Part shown: positions 6,067 through 6,237 of the stretch, one piece after another
How the letters are laid out: each line of letters starts with the position of its first letter
Position numbering within the stretch: position 1 is the stretch's first letter
Origin: DATARH01 sp050246595
GTDB taxonomy: Bacteria; Pseudomonadota; Alphaproteobacteria; ATCC43930; CGMCC-115725
NCBI GenBank assembly: GCA_050246595.1
Contig: JBFWVT010000135.1
Span: 1-6,237, forward strand
Reading direction: 5' to 3'
Length of the DNA: 6,237 nt
Notes under the pieces: generated by a model
The model's input: the letters and a program-made list of their open reading frames with translations, nothing else
Told to the model about the DNA's origin: nothing
The model's database searches: none
Program-made: the position numbers and the translations under genes

Positions 6067-6112
6067 AGAGCAAGATCGGGTCGGATGATCCCATCCGACC
6101 CGATCTTGCTCT
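6067..6112. repeat. Perfect 21-bp-stem palindrome (hairpin 2), abutting the IS
   Basis: The arms 6067-6087 and 6092-6112 are exact reverse complements (outer part AGAGCAAGATCGGGTC) around an ATCC loop. Its core, 6077-6104, is identical to 291-318 near the left IS. The last base of the right arm (T6112) is also the first base of the right IS terminal repeat, so hairpin and IS are directly joined with no spacer. It lies 14 bases from hairpin 1. Confidence 0.9.
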
Positions 6113-6138
6113 AGAGCGTGATCGTTTCAGGTTGAAGC
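6112..6138. repeat. IS630 terminal inverted repeat (outer end of the right element)
   Basis: This sequence begins TAGAGCGTGATCGTTTCAGG and continues with TTGAAGC; 22 of its 27 positions match the left element's end at 202-228 read inward. It contains the stop codon of the transposase, which is usual for compact IS630 elements. Confidence 0.75.
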
Positions 6139-6237
6139 GTAGCCGGCATTGGCGAGGTAGTTTGCGCATTCCTGTGCGGAGAAATGATCGAGCAATGAGC
6201 CGATCTGGCGCCACGTGTCCTCGGTGGTGCGCGGATC
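6127..6237 (-). CDS. IS630-family transposase, C-terminal fragment
   Basis: The frame enters from the window end and stops at TGA (6127-6129), giving 36 residues. These include TEDTWRQIGSLLDHFSAQEC followed by ANYLANAGYAST. This is the typical tail of IS630 DDE transposases (Trp-x-x-Ile-Gly, then Phe-x-x-x-Glu-Cys-x-Asn-Tyr). The DDE residues lie outside the window. It has the same orientation as the N-terminal fragment at 1-133, but the two are about 6 kb apart and belong to different copies. Confidence 0.85.
   Translation of the reverse strand, partial: DPRTTEDTWRQIGSLLDHFSAQECANYLANAGYAST

Larger units (their letters stand above)
6112..6237 (-). mobile_element. IS630-family insertion sequence, partial (transposase-stop end)
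   Basis: The last 126 bases are the 3' end of an IS630-type element, cut by the window edge. The terminal repeat starts at TA (6112-6113) and overlaps the transposase stop. The transposase C-terminus reads on the minus strand, the same direction as in the left element, so the two are in direct orientation. Whether the two copies are identical cannot be tested, since opposite ends are seen. Confidence 0.8.

Noticed and set aside
5495..6088. A 197-codon plus-strand open frame over tag
   Set aside because: It is antisense to tag, which has full family motifs, and it runs on into the palindromes.

Overview
The window is high-GC DNA (by eye well above 60%) with dense, mostly minus-strand genes of proteobacterial style. 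The gene families, codon use, IS630-type transposase and palindromic intergenic repeats suggest an alphaproteobacterium. No rRNA or other taxonomic marker is present, so this is an inference.

Layout. Positions 1-228 hold the 5' end of an IS630-family element whose transposase start is read on the minus strand. Its outer terminal repeat ends at 228. A gene-free stretch with one palindromic repeat follows to 525. A minus-strand pair, 1519 down to 526, encodes an RsbV/SpoIIAA-like STAS anti-sigma-factor antagonist and then a GPP34 (GOLPH3/Vps74-like) protein. Diverging from it, 1676-2092 on the plus strand encodes an RsbW-like HATPase (anti-sigma factor/serine kinase). Converging on that, a second minus-strand pair, 5217 down to 2119, encodes an amidohydrolase of the N-acyl-D-amino-acid deacylase type. 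It is followed 27 bases later by a two-domain protein with a cyclic-nucleotide-binding sensor and an RsbU/SpoIIE-type PP2C phosphatase. Next comes tag (DNA-3-methyladenine glycosylase I, 5971 down to 5423). Two near-perfect hairpins follow, and then the 3' end of another IS630-type element (6112 to the window end), in the same orientation as the left one.

How the genes may work together. PP2C phosphatase, STAS antagonist and HATPase kinase are the three classical parts of a partner-switching circuit. A signal activates the phosphatase, the phosphatase dephosphorylates the STAS protein, and the STAS protein sequesters the kinase and frees its target. All three lie within 2.9 kb here, although in three transcription units. 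No sigma factor or other target is visible. The GPP34 gene starts within about ten bases of the STAS stop and is the most unexpected member: a family best known from Golgi trafficking, of unclear role in bacteria, apparently co-transcribed with a stress-type regulator. The deacylase and tag look like metabolic and DNA-repair neighbours with no obvious mechanistic link.

The IS ends and the palindromes share an outer motif of the form AGAG-Y/C-NN-GATCG. This suggests the palindromes are IS630-related small non-autonomous repeats, and that the roughly 5.9 kb between the two IS remnants may be an accessory segment.
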